A DNA stretch of 64,000 nucleotides from Paramecium pentaurelia (taxonomy: Eukaryota > Ciliophora > Oligohymenophorea > Peniculida > Parameciidae): positions 198,181-262,180 of the forward strand of contig CAJJDO010000156.1 of the NCBI GenBank assembly GCA_905183005.1, read 5' to 3'. The translations under genes and the position numbers were made by a program. Below the pieces are notes generated by a model. That model saw only the letters and a list, made by a program, of their open reading frames with translations. It was not told where the DNA came from and did not search any database. Positions 38,501-49,071 of the stretch are shown piece by piece. Each line of letters starts with the position of its first letter. Positions within the stretch are counted from its first letter, which is position 1.

Positions 38501-38782
38501 GTATGGAAGAAATATAAGTATTTTTTATTATTAATATTATTTTAGGCAAATATGTGGGCAGTATAATTTGCATCAACTTAAGTTATTGATCTAATTATTG
38601 TAGAATTCCTTATTATTTCTATTAAACTTGCCATCTATCCTTGGGCAATTAAAGCTTTAAATAATCCTGAAGAAAGTGCCTCTAAAGTTTTAGCCAATTT
38701 AGTTTTTATCATTGTTGCCCAACCATAGATTTAGAAATTTTTTGAGGTGGAAGATAAACATGAAAATAATTTAGAAGCTTGA
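20078..38782 (+). CDS. Giant gene A: polycystin-1-like Cys-rich/REJ/GPS multi-membrane surface protein
   Basis: About 5,770 aa once the 1,339-nt repeat at 30072-31410 and two introns (38175-38199, 38518-38545) are removed; the result is an exact number of codons. Order: signal peptide (20078-20125); Cys-rich region with CxxC modules (to about 27890); Cys-poor domain (about 27900-31930); second Cys-rich region with furin/EGF-like modules such as CxCxDGYYDDG (31950-34060); REJ-like region (34070-36060; NWRC after a RDPDLDYPW segment); Asn/Thr-rich stretch; GPS-like motif (37359-37500; CDCVVVNPTT); first membrane helix (about 37565-37640); a cytosolic loop; then four or five more helices (38240-38740) with the SRPARF-type polycystin pattern. 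No PLAT domain seen in the loop. Likely a cell-surface or ciliary receptor-like protein. Function unknown. Confidence 0.85.
20661..22190 (+). repeat. 15 tandem 102-nt units (34 aa, 6 Cys each) in a 204-nt alternating pattern
   Basis: Fifteen units start every 102 nt from 20661. Each encodes the same 34 residues, with cysteines at relative positions 1, 5, 9, 12, 19 and 22 and the core CDSNCLTCQTTTTHCLTC. Units alternate strictly between two DNA versions: TCT vs AGT for one Ser and TAA vs CAA for one Gln. Both differences are silent in the ciliate code, so the DNA period is 204 nt but the protein period is 34 aa. A diverged unit begins at about 22191. Confidence 0.95.
22911..23167 (+). repeat. 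Internal duplicate in Cys-rich region (copy 1)
   Basis: About 257 nt here recur at 23319-23575 with one visible base difference. The spacing is 408 nt, exactly four 102-nt units, so the duplication kept the repeat register and the reading frame. Confidence 0.85.
23319..23575 (+). repeat. Internal duplicate in Cys-rich region (copy 2)
   Basis: Second copy of 22911-23167, offset 408 nt. The flanking repeats differ between the two copies, so this was a local in-register duplication or conversion. Confidence 0.85.
28734..30071. repeat. First copy of a 1,338-nt duplicated block in gene A
   Basis: Recurs at 30073-31410 with an N at 30072. The offset, 1,339, is not a multiple of three. Coding frames on the two sides (e.g. 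25763-26020 and 32118-32345) agree only if one copy is removed, which supports an assembly duplication. Confidence 0.92.
30073..31410. repeat. Second copy of the 1,338-nt duplicated block in gene A
   Basis: Equals 28734-30071. It continues without a break into the rest of gene A, while the first copy ends at the N. Confidence 0.92.
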
Positions 38783-39340
38783 AATTTATATTCTTTTTTA
38801 AATTTATGAATTATTGAATAAAAAAGCATAAATAAATATTTATATTTAAGTAACTAAGTTCTATTTTAGTAGAGTATATTTTTATAATAATTTAAAACGA
38901 ATTAGATATTTTTTAAACATTTTCTCTTAAGAAATGAGTAAACTTATTTAAACATACATTTCTGGTATCTTTATATGCCTATTTTATTTTTTACTTTACA
39001 AATATTTATGAATCATAAAATTAATTCTTGACTCATGTTCAACAACAGATAACTCAATATTAATTATACAGTTTTATTTCTTTTTATATAGAAAGAATTA
39101 AATCTTTATTAAAATATTTACATTTTAAAAATTTCATAAAGCCTAATCTCCTCATAGGAGTAAAGGTAATAGTCGACGATCCAGTATTTCAAGAGGATAA
39201 TAATCTGACAGAAATGGCTAACAGAGCGGCTAATTGGTGGATTTCACTCCCTTATTGATTTAATAATGGTACATGATTTGCTGGCTATTGATTTCTTCAG
39301 ACAAGCCTTTGGACTTAATGATTTATACCAAGAATCATGG
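38783..39340. other. Intergenic region with a coding-like strip next to the N gap
   Basis: 38783-39110 is AT-rich and featureless. From about 39120 the sequence becomes less AT-rich and has short coding-like stretches in two frames (e.g. VDDPVFQEDNNLTEMANRAA, and MVHDLLAIDFFRQAFGLNDL from 39266) that enter the N run. It may be the 5' part of the decayed LINE beyond the gap; I cannot confirm this. Confidence 0.4.
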
Positions 39341-40020
39341 NNNNNNNNNNNNNNNNNNNNNNNNNNNNNNNNNNNNNNNNNNNNNNNNNNNNNNNNNNNN
39401 NNNNNNNNNNNNNNNNNNNNNNNNNNNNNNNNNNNNNNNNNNNNNNNNNNNNNNNNNNNNNNNNNNNNNNNNNNNNNNNNNNNNNNNNNNNNNNNNNNNN
39501 NNNNNNNNNNNNNNNNNNNNNNNNNNNNNNNNNNNNNNNNNNNNNNNNNNNNNNNNNNNNNNNNNNNNNNNNNNNNNNNNNNNNNNNNNNNNNNNNNNNN
39601 NNNNNNNNNNNNNNNNNNNNNNNNNNNNNNNNNNNNNNNNNNNNNNNNNNNNNNNNNNNNNNNNNNNNNNNNNNNNNNNNNNNNNNNNNNNNNNNNNNNN
39701 NNNNNNNNNNNNNNNNNNNNNNNNNNNNNNNNNNNNNNNNNNNNNNNNNNNNNNNNNNNNNNNNNNNNNNNNNNNNNNNNNNNNNNNNNNNNNNNNNNNN
39801 NNNNNNNNNNNNNNNNNNNNNNNNNNNNNNNNNNNNNNNNNNNNNNNNNNNNNNNNNNNNNNNNNNNNNNNNNNNNNNNNNNNNNNNNNNNNNNNNNNNN
39901 NNNNNNNNNNNNNNNNNNNNNNNNNNNNNNNNNNNNNNNNNNNNNNNNNNNNNNNNNNNNNNNNNNNNNNNNNNNNNNNNNNNNNNNNNNNNNNNNNNNN
40001 NNNNNNNNNNNNNNNNNNNN
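39341..40020. other. Assembly gap (680 N)
   Basis: A continuous run of N. Apparent open frames across it carry no information. Confidence 0.99.
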
Positions 40021-40065
40021 AGATCTTATTAAAATCTGACCCTCATATTAAAATATGATAAATTA

Positions 40066-42731
40066 ATTTAGCGTCCCCATATAATTTGTCTTCAAGAAAC
40101 AAGATAAAAAATAAAATCAAGTCCTTTATATAATTTCTTTAATAAACTCAGATCATCAAATACATAAGGAGACGGAGTTTGCGTAGGCGTTCATAAGCAG
40201 TTTACCAGCAGAGATATTTCTCACTGCATGGATTTATTGAATATAGAATTTATCTTGTTGTAATGGGTAAATCATAAGATTGAAATATTTGTGCTTAATT
40301 TATATTCCTCAAAAACGTAAGAGCTCAAAAAGAATTAATAAAAAATCTAAAACTTTTATATTAATTTGTAAATAAGGAAACCAAAATAATTGCTTTTATT
40401 AGTAGGTGATGTTAACTTACCTAATTTCTTATTTCATGGATTAACATAAATTATTCCAAATGAGTAATGGACCTTTATGAGAACTGTCAAAGGTAAATTA
40501 AGAACATTTCGAACTGATAATTTTCTTATTTTCACAATCAGGAATACTCCTATAGTTACTACTTTAACGATATATTATTTGATCATATATTAATTAAGTG
40601 TGAACTAAATCTCAGCAACAATTTAAAAAACGTTAAGAAATTTTAATTTATACTAAACAAACAAGAAGTCTATAGACTTAACTTAAAATTCACTAATAGC
40701 AATTCTTTATCCGAGTTTATGAAAACATAAAAAAATGTCTTCACTAGTTTTAAATTTACTATAAAAGAAGAATAGGTCTGGAATAGATAAAACATATAGC
40801 CTCTCCCTTTAAAAAATGATAAATAAAATTAATAATCACCTAGGGACAAATTAAAGTAAAACAGTCTATTTTTTACTTCAAAAATTACTGATAAGTAACC
40901 CAGAGAAGGTGGAATTATGAACTGTTATATCAATAATTTAAATGAATTGATAACTGATGAAAATTAAGTAAAGGAAAACGTGATAAACACTCTAGGCAAA
41001 TTATAAGGGTTAATGGAATACAAACCTTTGCCTCTACCAATACTAGAATCAATAACTTTTAATAACTTCAAGCATATGAAAGCAAAAATTAGCAATAAGA
41101 AAGTAATAACCGAAATGCTAATATCAGATTATTGGATATTCAATCATGGCACTTATCAAATTTTGAATGACGTTTGGAATACTAGCATTAGTCAGATTAT
41201 CCCCAACTTTTGTGAATTTAGAATTGTACCTTTGAATAAAAATTTTGCTAATATACCCAATCACTAAGAATTTAAGCCTATCACTATGCTCAGCCCTATT
41301 TATAAGTGAATTGAACTGAGATTTGAATTTGCACTTAGTTAATACTGTCAATAGAGGTTATTAAAGCAACAGGTAGGATTTGTAAAAGTTTTTAATACTC
41401 ATGTTTTAATCTTAAATCTCATAAGGGATATTAAAGCTTAAAAACGTTTTGACAATAAGTAAATACTTTTTGTGGACTTTAAATCTGCCTATAATACAAC
41501 TAACCTTGATCTACTTTATGACCAACTCTATTAATAATAAATACTAAGAAATCAAGAAATTGAGTTCATCAAAGCATTAATTTCTCATCAGTACATCATC
41601 AGTAATGGTAAGAAATACAGTTTTAACAATGGAGTCCCTTAAGGTAATATTATTTCTTCTTATCTATTCGCAATTTATACAGAAATCTTCATTTAAGAAT
41701 GCAAAAAAGTTGATATATTGAAACATTTTGATAAGTACTACTTCTATGCAGATGACCTAGTGATTCTATATTCAGATATATATACAAGATAAATTATAAA
41801 AGGACTTGAATAAGTATCAGACAAATAATCTCTCTTGTTAAACAAGAAAAAATGTACCATCATCTTACTAAAATTAAGAAGAAAACCTTTGTGTAAGGGT
41901 AGATAATTGAAGGAATTCCATTTGAATATCACTACATATATTTAGAAGTTGATATTAATGCCAAGGGAGAAATAGAACCTCATATCAAAAGTCTTTAATA
42001 AAGGATGATTTATTTAAAATATTAATTCTCTCATATCCTCACTAAGATAAACTATAACAATAGGCTTTTATTATGGACAGCTTACATGAGACCTCATTTT
42101 CTATACTTGATCCCTATAATGAAACTGTAAACTAAATAAACATAGAATTTATTCCATTCTTTGTGGAAAAGGATGGATGTACCTACCTAAGATTACTCAA
42201 AATGAGTTCTTGGAAACGTTAATAGGGCATATAACTCATTTATATGATGACAAAGATGAGAGAATTAATCAATTATCGGAATTAAGATACAAAAACTCAT
42301 TTGATATTTAACAATCAGATTGGTTAGCCTAAAGGAAGCATAAGATAACTGGAGTTTCAAATTTGCCGGATAATCTAAAATCATTGTTATTACGACCTAA
42401 ATAAATATGTAAGATGCATCAAAAACAGATGACTTTTCAACACATTAAAAGCATACATTAGTCCTTGATTTTGGAGGAGATAATCTAAGACTTGAGGAAA
42501 AAAAAGAAGAGTAAAATTAAATAGGAATTAGAAAAGTAGTTTAATTAACTATTAATGGAAGCTGGAGAATTTTTGAAAAAGAAAAATACAAAACTAATTA
42601 AAAAAAATATTTCTATTGATATTAATTTTTAATTATATATTTAAAAAATGATATTTATAAAAAAATGTGTAAGCATCCACAAAAACACTTTGGCTGAAAT
42701 TTAGAAATTCGCTAAAATTAAAAAATTTTGA
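40066..42731 (+). mobile_element. Decayed LINE-type retrotransposon (endonuclease + reverse transcriptase)
   Basis: Upstream part: an exonuclease-endonuclease-phosphatase-like domain beginning IICLQET (catalytic Glu) with GDGVCVGV and GDVNLPN further on, as in non-LTR element endonucleases. Downstream: reverse transcriptase motifs FVDFKSAYN (41468-41494), GVPQGNIISSYLF and YADD (41744-41755), then a thumb/connection-like region ending at TGA 42729-42731. TAA/TAG are used as Gln throughout, so the element is adapted to the host code. It is broken: a TGA at 40720-40722 with the frame continuing one base over, TGA at 41307-41309, and frameshifts near 41875 and 42180. Its 5' part is lost in the N gap. 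A dead copy retained between the two giant genes. Confidence 0.88.
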
Positions 42732-42774
42732 TTATTTTGTTTCCCTGCTTCTCTTGGGATGGGAGATTATAATT

Positions 42775-43185
42775 ATGATAATAAATCAAGAAGTCTTACA
42801 AGAAATTTCATATATAGCCCATATAAATGATTAAGTGAAGCCTGCTACGTCTCCTTCAAACATTAAAATTACTGCTCCTATATAACACAAGATAAAATCA
42901 TCATACTTTTAGCCTATTAGGAGAGGTTTTTACACTAATTTGTAAATAATTAAAGTCGAAAAGGACCTAATAATCATAAGAAGGGTACATATAGTGCCTA
43001 AAAATATAACATCAATATCAACCAGCAAAGCTTTAATTTAATTTTGGAAGTATAATTAAGTTGGATACAATCGATATCAATAATTTGTATAATATTTTTG
43101 GGATATAAATAAATATTAAAAGATAAATTTCTTAACTACTGAAGAATTTATCAAGATTCTTGAAAATTATATCAATGAATTATGA
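42775..43185 (+). CDS. Small hypothetical protein
   Basis: 136 codons, no intron needed, TGA 43183-43185. It starts 44 nt after the LINE relic and ends about 100 nt before the next gene. The product is basic and rich in Ile/Lys/Tyr, with ALIQFWKYNQVGYNRYQQFV and a C-terminal helix EEFIKILENYINEL. No family recognised. A frame this long can arise by chance when only TGA stops, but codon use and position make it a fair candidate. Confidence 0.5.
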
Positions 43186-43281
43186 TTATTTCTTATGCTA
43201 AATTATTCTATTTTAATTAAGATAAAGAATATAAAATTATTCTCTAAATATGATTTTATTTTTTAATTATTATTAATAGAA

Positions 43282-43830
43282 ATGGGTGATTAAAGAAATG
43301 TCTCATCAGATGATCTGATTTATTTTTTCCAAATAAATTACTTACATTAAATGAGAAGAAAAACAAAACATAAAATCTATCAACCACAAATTTAAGAAAC
43401 ATAAATTACTAAATCAAATTCATCTCACATACCACCTTCTATTTTAAGTTCCTAAAATTTAATTAATTCATATACAAAGTATGGAAAACAAAAGCAGGAG
43501 AATAATAAATTATAATTTAAAGCTTCTAGTATTTCAACTAAATAATTAAACTAAATTTTCATAAATAATCGAAATATTATAAGAAGACATAGAGTTTCTT
43601 CAATATAAAATTAACCTGATAAGAGTCTAGATTCTTTAATCACTAGAAAAAAAAGTTCTAATTTCACTTTTACAGAAACTAGTTAAAAAAGAATTTTGGG
43701 TAGTTTATAAATGTAATTAGAGAAAAGTGTGATTGGCTATAGAAACCAATTAAGATTAATTTAGAAAAAAAAACTCAAATTTAAAAAATAAGGCATAATA
43801 CAATTATTGGAGAGAACTTTAAAAATTTGA
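43282..43830 (+). CDS. Hypothetical basic protein
   Basis: 182 aa, intronless, starting MGDQRNVSSDDLIYFF and ending at TGA 43828-43830. Very rich in Lys, Arg, Ser, Asn and Gln, probably largely disordered, with a possible short helix near the C-terminus (QLRLIQKKKLKFKKQG). No domain recognised. It sits between a small ORF and RPC11 on the same strand. Confidence 0.55.
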
Positions 43831-44021
43831 ATGGTTGGCAAATTGAAAATGAATATGATTGTGACTTTTGAGAGAATAGAACAAGTGTAATATTAAGATT
43901 TTTGAATTTAAGTATTATTTGATAATTAAATTGATAGTAATTTATTATTTCTTTGTTTTTTAATAATTGATTTGATTTGTTTAATTATATTATATATTTA
44001 TATTATTAATTATTTTTCTTA

Positions 44022-44336
44022 ATGAATTTTTGTCCAGTTTGCTCAAATTTTTTATCTTTAGAGAATGAATCTAGTTCAGGATATAGATTAAAATGCCCTG
44101 GATGCATTTATTATTATCCATTAAAAGAAATGAGACTTACTAAAACATTTTAATCTAAAAAGCCTGCTCCTATTACATATCCATAATAAAATAAATAAAT
44201 TACAGATGAATAATGTGATAAATGTGGATGTCTTAAAGCATACTTTTGGGAATTCTAAACAAGAGGAGCAGATGAATAAAGTACAATATCATTTGAATGC
44301 ATAAATTGTGGTCATAAATGGAAGAATGATAGATGA
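44022..44336 (+). CDS. RNA polymerase III subunit RPC11 (POLR3K-like, TFIIS-type zinc ribbon)
   Basis: 104 aa, close to the ~108 aa usual for this subunit. N-terminal zinc ribbon: CPVC...CPGC. C-terminal TFIIS-like ribbon: CDKCGC...QTRGADEQSTISFECINCGHKW, containing the acidic DE pair that inserts into the polymerase active site for RNA cleavage. RPC11 acts in Pol III transcript cleavage and termination. RPA12 and RPB9 are related alternatives, but length, linker and QTRGADE favour RPC11. The gene is convergent with the guanylate kinase, with 49 nt between the ends. Confidence 0.9.
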
Positions 44337-44385
44337 ATAATCTTAACATTTTGTATTGTATAATTTGAATATTCTATAATTCATT

Positions 44386-45234
44386 TCATAATTTTAGATC
44401 AACATAAAAGGTTTTGAGAAGATCAATTAGTTTCTTAAAAGTTTTTTACAAATCATCATTTAACAATTCATTATAAAATCCTAGTTAATGAGATTTCTCT
44501 ATCTCTTTTTCAGCATTTTTCATTCTTTTCTCAATTACCTCTTCTGTCTCTGTTCCTCTTCCAGTTAATCTTTTTCTCAATTCTTCATTTGAAGGAGCAT
44601 TAATGAAAATATAATTACATTGATTAGGCATAGATTTGTTAATCTTTTCAGCACCTTAAACATCAATCTCAATCACACATACTTATCCTTACTTCATTAC
44701 CTTTTGTACTTGTGCCAAATGAGTTCCATAATAATTTCCATGTACCTCACAATATTCTAAAAAAGCTTTCTTTTCAATTTCCTTTTAAAATTCTTCTTTA
44801 CTAACAAAATAATAATGTTATCCATGAACTTCACCTGGTCTTGGTGCTCTTGTTGTATAGCTAACACTAAATACAAATTATTGTGGATATTATTTAAAAA
44901 GCATCTATAACAAAGTACCCTATTAAGTACAATTAATATTTAAAAATTACTTTTCCAACTCCACTTGCACCTGAGACAACTAAAGGTTTACAAGTCTTTA
45001 GATCTTTTTCTTGATTAAAGAAACTAAAGTATTCTTTAGCATATTGATAAACATTATCTGGCTGAAATATTATTATAAAGTTACTTTCTCTAAAATTATC
45101 TAACTTGTGAAATCATTTAATATTTGATTTAATTCTGGATGCTTTTTCAAATATTCTATGTGTTCTTATTTGATTTCATGTTTAATGTGTAGAAAATAGG
45201 TTTACAATTCAGAATCAAATTACTATTAATCCAT
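44386..45234 (-). CDS. Guanylate kinase with N-terminal RIIa/Dpy-30-like docking segment
   Basis: 264 aa after introns of 23 nt and 31 nt (44920-44950); the second splits the P-loop. Guanylate kinase phosphorylates GMP to GDP. Seen: VVSGASGVGKGTL (P-loop), SYTTRAPRPGEVHG (GMP-binding, as TRxPRxGE), YCEVHGNYYGT, CVIEIDVQGA and IFINAPS, then the lid RLTGRGTETEEVIEKRM. Extra N-terminal ~75 residues include HIEYLKKHPELNQILNDFTS and LEKPDNVYQYAKEYF, which match the helix pair and 'KPxNVxxFAxEYF' pattern of RIIa/Dpy-30 docking-dimerisation domains. That suggests tethering to an anchoring protein, perhaps in the cilium (inference). Confidence 0.93.
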
Positions 45235-46034
45235 TTATTTTTATATAAATAATTATCTCTAAATTATAATAATAAATTTAGACAAATTATATTAGGTTTC
45301 TAATTTTATTAAACTTAAATATCCAACAATATAAACTTATAGTATGTTGGATTAAAATAATAAAAAAATTATATAATGGAGAATTTCGATAGTTCTAATT
45401 TTAAATTGAATTTATTATTCTAAAAAAGATTACTGCTTTTTTGGCTAAAAGACATAAAGAAATGCTTGAAAAATTAAATTCTTTATACTCAAATTGTTTT
45501 TTTTCTTAAAATAATTATAGAAATTAAACCAAAAAGTATTAGGTTAATCAATGTAAAACTACAAGATTAAAATAAAAGGAATTGACAGAGTCTTTTCAAC
45601 TATTTTTTTAATTTACTATTACTATTACATAACTTATAGTATTTGTTAAATATAAATATAAATGGCATTAATATAATACTATTGAAATAGACCTTTGGCA
45701 ATGTTTACAATAATTTCTAAGATAAATCATAGGCTCTAAATAAATTTAGATAATAATTGAATAATTATTTAATAACAAGCTTCTTCTTTTCTTAGAGTTT
45801 TCGTTATTTATTAACTTCAAACCATATATATCTACTCTTATTTTGATTTGCAAGAACTTTAAGAGTACTATTGAATTATGCCATTAAAATTAAAGGAAAA
45901 GAATGTTATGATTCAGTTATCTTAGCTATTAAGATTTAATAGAAGGATCTTTTTTGTAAATATTAATGTCATCTAAGAAAAATACATTATATACTATTTT
46001 TTTTATATTAAATTTTAATTTTTAAACATTAATT
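45235..46034. other. Region between guanylate kinase and PIG-L starts
   Basis: About 800 nt between divergent genes. Apart from the doubtful interrupted ORF at 45376-45911 it is AT-rich spacer; promoters of both flanking genes should lie at its ends. No RNA gene recognised. Confidence 0.4.
45376..45911 (+). pseudogene. Possible small gene interrupted by one frameshift
   Basis: MENFDSSNFKLNLLFQ starts at 45376. A second frame, shifted by one at a poly-A run near 45421-45427, continues without TGA to 45909-45911 (from ATG 45462, MLEKLNSLYSNCFFSQ, 149 aa). No intron explains the shift. It could be a decayed gene, a sequencing error in the A run, or chance. No family recognised. Confidence 0.3.
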
Positions 46035-46867
46035 ATGGGACTATTTGATATAATTGAAGAAATAATAGATGATGATTTGCTTTTTATTTTAAAGTATGGA
46101 TTAATAATTTCAAACTTCATCACAATTTTTATCTTGCTATATTTTAAATCCAAAAAATAGCAAATTGAGAAAGATGTAATAATTAATATGTTAGAAAAAG
46201 GAAAATACATCTGTTTTGTTAGTCACTGCTCATCCTGATGATGAAGCCATGTTTTTTTTACCTACTATTACTTATTTGAATGACAATAATTATTAAATTC
46301 ATTTAATATGTTTATCAAATGGAAATGCTAATAAGATAGGAAAAATTAGAGAATCAGAATTAGAAAAGTGTTGTAATTACTTGAAGATAAAAAAAGTATG
46401 TGCTTAATTTATATTATTTAGTTAACCATCATAAATGATGAACATTTATAAGATTCAATGAATGCTACGTGGCCCATAGAAAAAATTTAAAATGTTGTTT
46501 AAAAGTAATATGTTTTATTTAATATAGTTATATAGAAGAGAATAATATAAAGGGAATAATTACATTTGATTAACATGGTGTTTCAGGCCATTTAAATCAT
46601 ATTGCATGTTATAAAGCAATATCAACAATGAAAAGATCAGAAGAGTTAAAGGTATTTGTGTTAGAGACCACGAATATATTAAGAAAGTATAGTTCAATTT
46701 TAGATTTCTTTGTCTCTTCTATCCTTAATGATAATCTAATGGTGAATCTAAATATCTTTAAGGCATGGAGATCTATGCAAATTCATCATTCATAATTTGT
46801 ATGGTATAGAAAGCTGTTTGTTGTGTTTTCGAGATATGCTTATATAAATACGTTGATTAAAATTTGA
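46035..46867 (+). CDS. PIGL: PIG-L, N-acetylglucosaminyl-phosphatidylinositol de-N-acetylase
   Basis: 254 aa after introns 46176-46194 (19 nt), 46396-46421 (26 nt) and 46505-46527 (23 nt). PIG-L removes acetate from GlcNAc-PI, the second step of GPI-anchor synthesis, on the ER cytosolic face. Seen: an N-terminal membrane anchor (GLIISNFITIFILLYF), the zinc motif AHPDDEAMFF (46228-46257), LICLSNGNANKIGKIRESEL and the second metal/catalytic motif HGVSGHLNH. Length matches the eukaryotic family (~250 aa). GPI anchors are heavily used by Paramecium surface antigens. The next gene, ASF1, begins 37 nt downstream on the same strand. Confidence 0.95.
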
Positions 46868-46904
46868 TATTAAATTTCGAGGGTTTATTATTATTTAAAT
46901 TTTC

Positions 46905-47631
46905 ATGGCACTTATAAATATAACAAATATTGTTTTCGATCAAAGTACTGCTCTGTTCAATACTCCAATTTAAATGCAAATCACTTTTGAAGTGTTGAGG
47001 CAATTAGATTAAGAAATAGATTGGAAGTATAATATGATAAAATATTAGACTTATTTACATTGGGTCTCCTAATAATGATAAGTATGATCAAGTATTAGAG
47101 CAATTTTCAATGCCTCCTCTTTAATAAGGGACAATGCAGTTTACTTTAATGACTTCCAGTCCCAAATTAGAGTTAATACCAAGTAAAGAAGATTTATTTG
47201 GCGCGACAGCAATAATATTAAGTGTAAGATATAGAAACCATGAATTCTTTAGAGTAATTATTAAATGTATAACTATATTATAGGTTGGATATTACGTTTA
47301 TAATTCATATTTAGATCCTGATTTAATTGAGAATGATCCTTCTTGTGTCATAATTGATAAAGTTTATAGATAAATTAATACTTCAACACCAAGAATTACT
47401 AGAACTAATATTGATTGGGAAGGATAATTGGTTTAATTGTATGTTAATCCACTTTAATCCAATAATTAGTTTATGTTCTAATAATAACCAATATTTAATG
47501 ATATTACAAATAATCATTAAGAATTCTAGCAATAATGTTAAGAGAAATAAAATTAACTATAATAACATTTATAAAATAACAAACCAATGTATAATAATAC
47601 ACAAGGAACAAGTTTTTAAAGCATATTTTGA
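46905..47631 (+). CDS. ASF1: Histone H3-H4 chaperone ASF1
   Basis: 224 aa after introns 47027-47048 (22 nt) and 47254-47283 (30 nt). ASF1 hands H3-H4 dimers to CAF-1 and HIRA. Seen: MALINITNIVFDQSTALFNT, ITFEVLRQLDQEIDWKLIYI, GSPNNDKYDQVLEQ, LIPSKEDLFGATAIILS, YRNHEFFRVGYYVYNSYLDP (the FRVGYYV core is created by intron removal) and STPRITRTNIDWEG. The ~155-aa immunoglobulin-like core matches ASF1. A roughly 65-residue Gln/Asn-rich tail follows (QFMFQQQPIFND and similar) and ends at TGA 47629-47631. Confidence 0.95.
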
Positions 47632-47827
47632 TAATTTATATTTATAATTTCTTATTTTGTATAATAAAGTGGATATTATCATAAAATATTATTTATGATT
47701 TGATTTTAAAATCTCTTATAAAGATAATTATATGATTATTATTTAATAAGAGATAAAAATAAATTAATAATAAAATGAGATCCTATAATTTATGTTAATT
47801 CTTAACAATTATAATAATTAATAGGAA

Positions 47828-49071
47828 TCATAATTATTTAATAATAAACCTTTGAATGATATATGATATTAAAGTCTCTTAATTAGAATTTGATAGAATG
47901 ATAATTTCATCTTTTTCTTATAATCCAAATTCTTCACCACATCCTACATATATTCTTTAGTTTTAATCTCTAATTATATTTATTCCATTTTATCCATTAA
48001 CTATTAAATATAATCTTAATATCTGTGTTTTATTATCTTATTCTTAGTCTAATTCTTTATGAAGAGGAGTATCAAACTATGTTTCCAAACGCTATGATTT
48101 TTACTTTATAAATTAATTTTATTAAATATTTCTTAATTCTAAAGTACAGTGTTACTTTTTTGAAATAGTATAAATTTGAGCATCTTTTTTTATTTATTAC
48201 AATTTCATAAATTCCTTTCTTGAAAAATTGTAAACATTTTTGGAATGGTCATTGTCATCAATATGAATCTTAAAAGTATATTCACTTTTTAAATGTCTAG
48301 GGTATTAATTAAAGATTTCTTTTATTTCTTTAGGGGCTTTAAGTTTAAGAAATATCGAAACTTCATGCATCGCTTTAATTTAAAAATCATTATTTACATT
48401 AGAATGACACTTTTCTTGATAAACTGGGAACTATCACTGTTTTTAAGACTTCATATGATTGTAATTCTAATTAACGAATTTAGGAACTTATTTTATTAAG
48501 TTCTTCCAAATGATGTAATAATTCTTTGTAGTGGCTAGTTTTACTATATAAATAACCATTTATTCTTAATGTTATATAAATCAAATATTTTACAAAGTTA
48601 AATTGGATGGTAATTATTGGACTAGCTGTTCACTTAGGTGCAAAAGATCTTTACATTACTTTATAAATTGTTTTTCTTCATTAGTATATAATTCTTCTTG
48701 TATATTATCGAAATATTCCACTTAATCCAATGATTAAGTTATATCTAATATAAATTACATTAATTCATTTTGTTTCTTTTCGAATTCATCTTTAGCAGTA
48801 AAGAACTGTTACCCTTCTTAAACAAATGATTTTAAAAATGGAACTATGGGAATCATACAATTTAAAGAATTTTTAGAATTTTAATAATTTTAATTCTCAT
48901 GAAAGTAAAGGATCAACTTGTATCTTAAGGTGTTTTTCAAATAAACTATGTGAACTCAATTAGAGTCTATAATCTTTAACGATAATATTATTAATTACTC
49001 AAATTCATTCTTATTCTTTAGTAATATAAACTTTTAAAATAAAGTAATTGTAAAATAGGAGTATAATTCAT
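47828..49071 (-). CDS. Hypothetical protein, helical/coiled-coil
   Basis: 388 aa after three introns (23, 29 and 25 nt) that each repair the frame. The start at 49071 (MNYTPILQLLYF) is the first ATG of the open chain. The N-terminal 200 residues look helical with Glu/Gln/Lys/Leu pattern (e.g. HYKELLHHLEELNKISSQIR). The C-terminal third looks more globular: SEYTFKIHIDDNDHSKNVYN, then LRLYLIVNGQNGINIIRDQN and YVGCGEEFGLQEKDEIIILS, a possible beta-rich end. No family recognised. Confidence 0.65.

Noticed and set aside
39266..40058. Open frames of 231-261 aa across the N run
   Set aside because: Almost all residues are unknown (N); they are artefacts of the gap.
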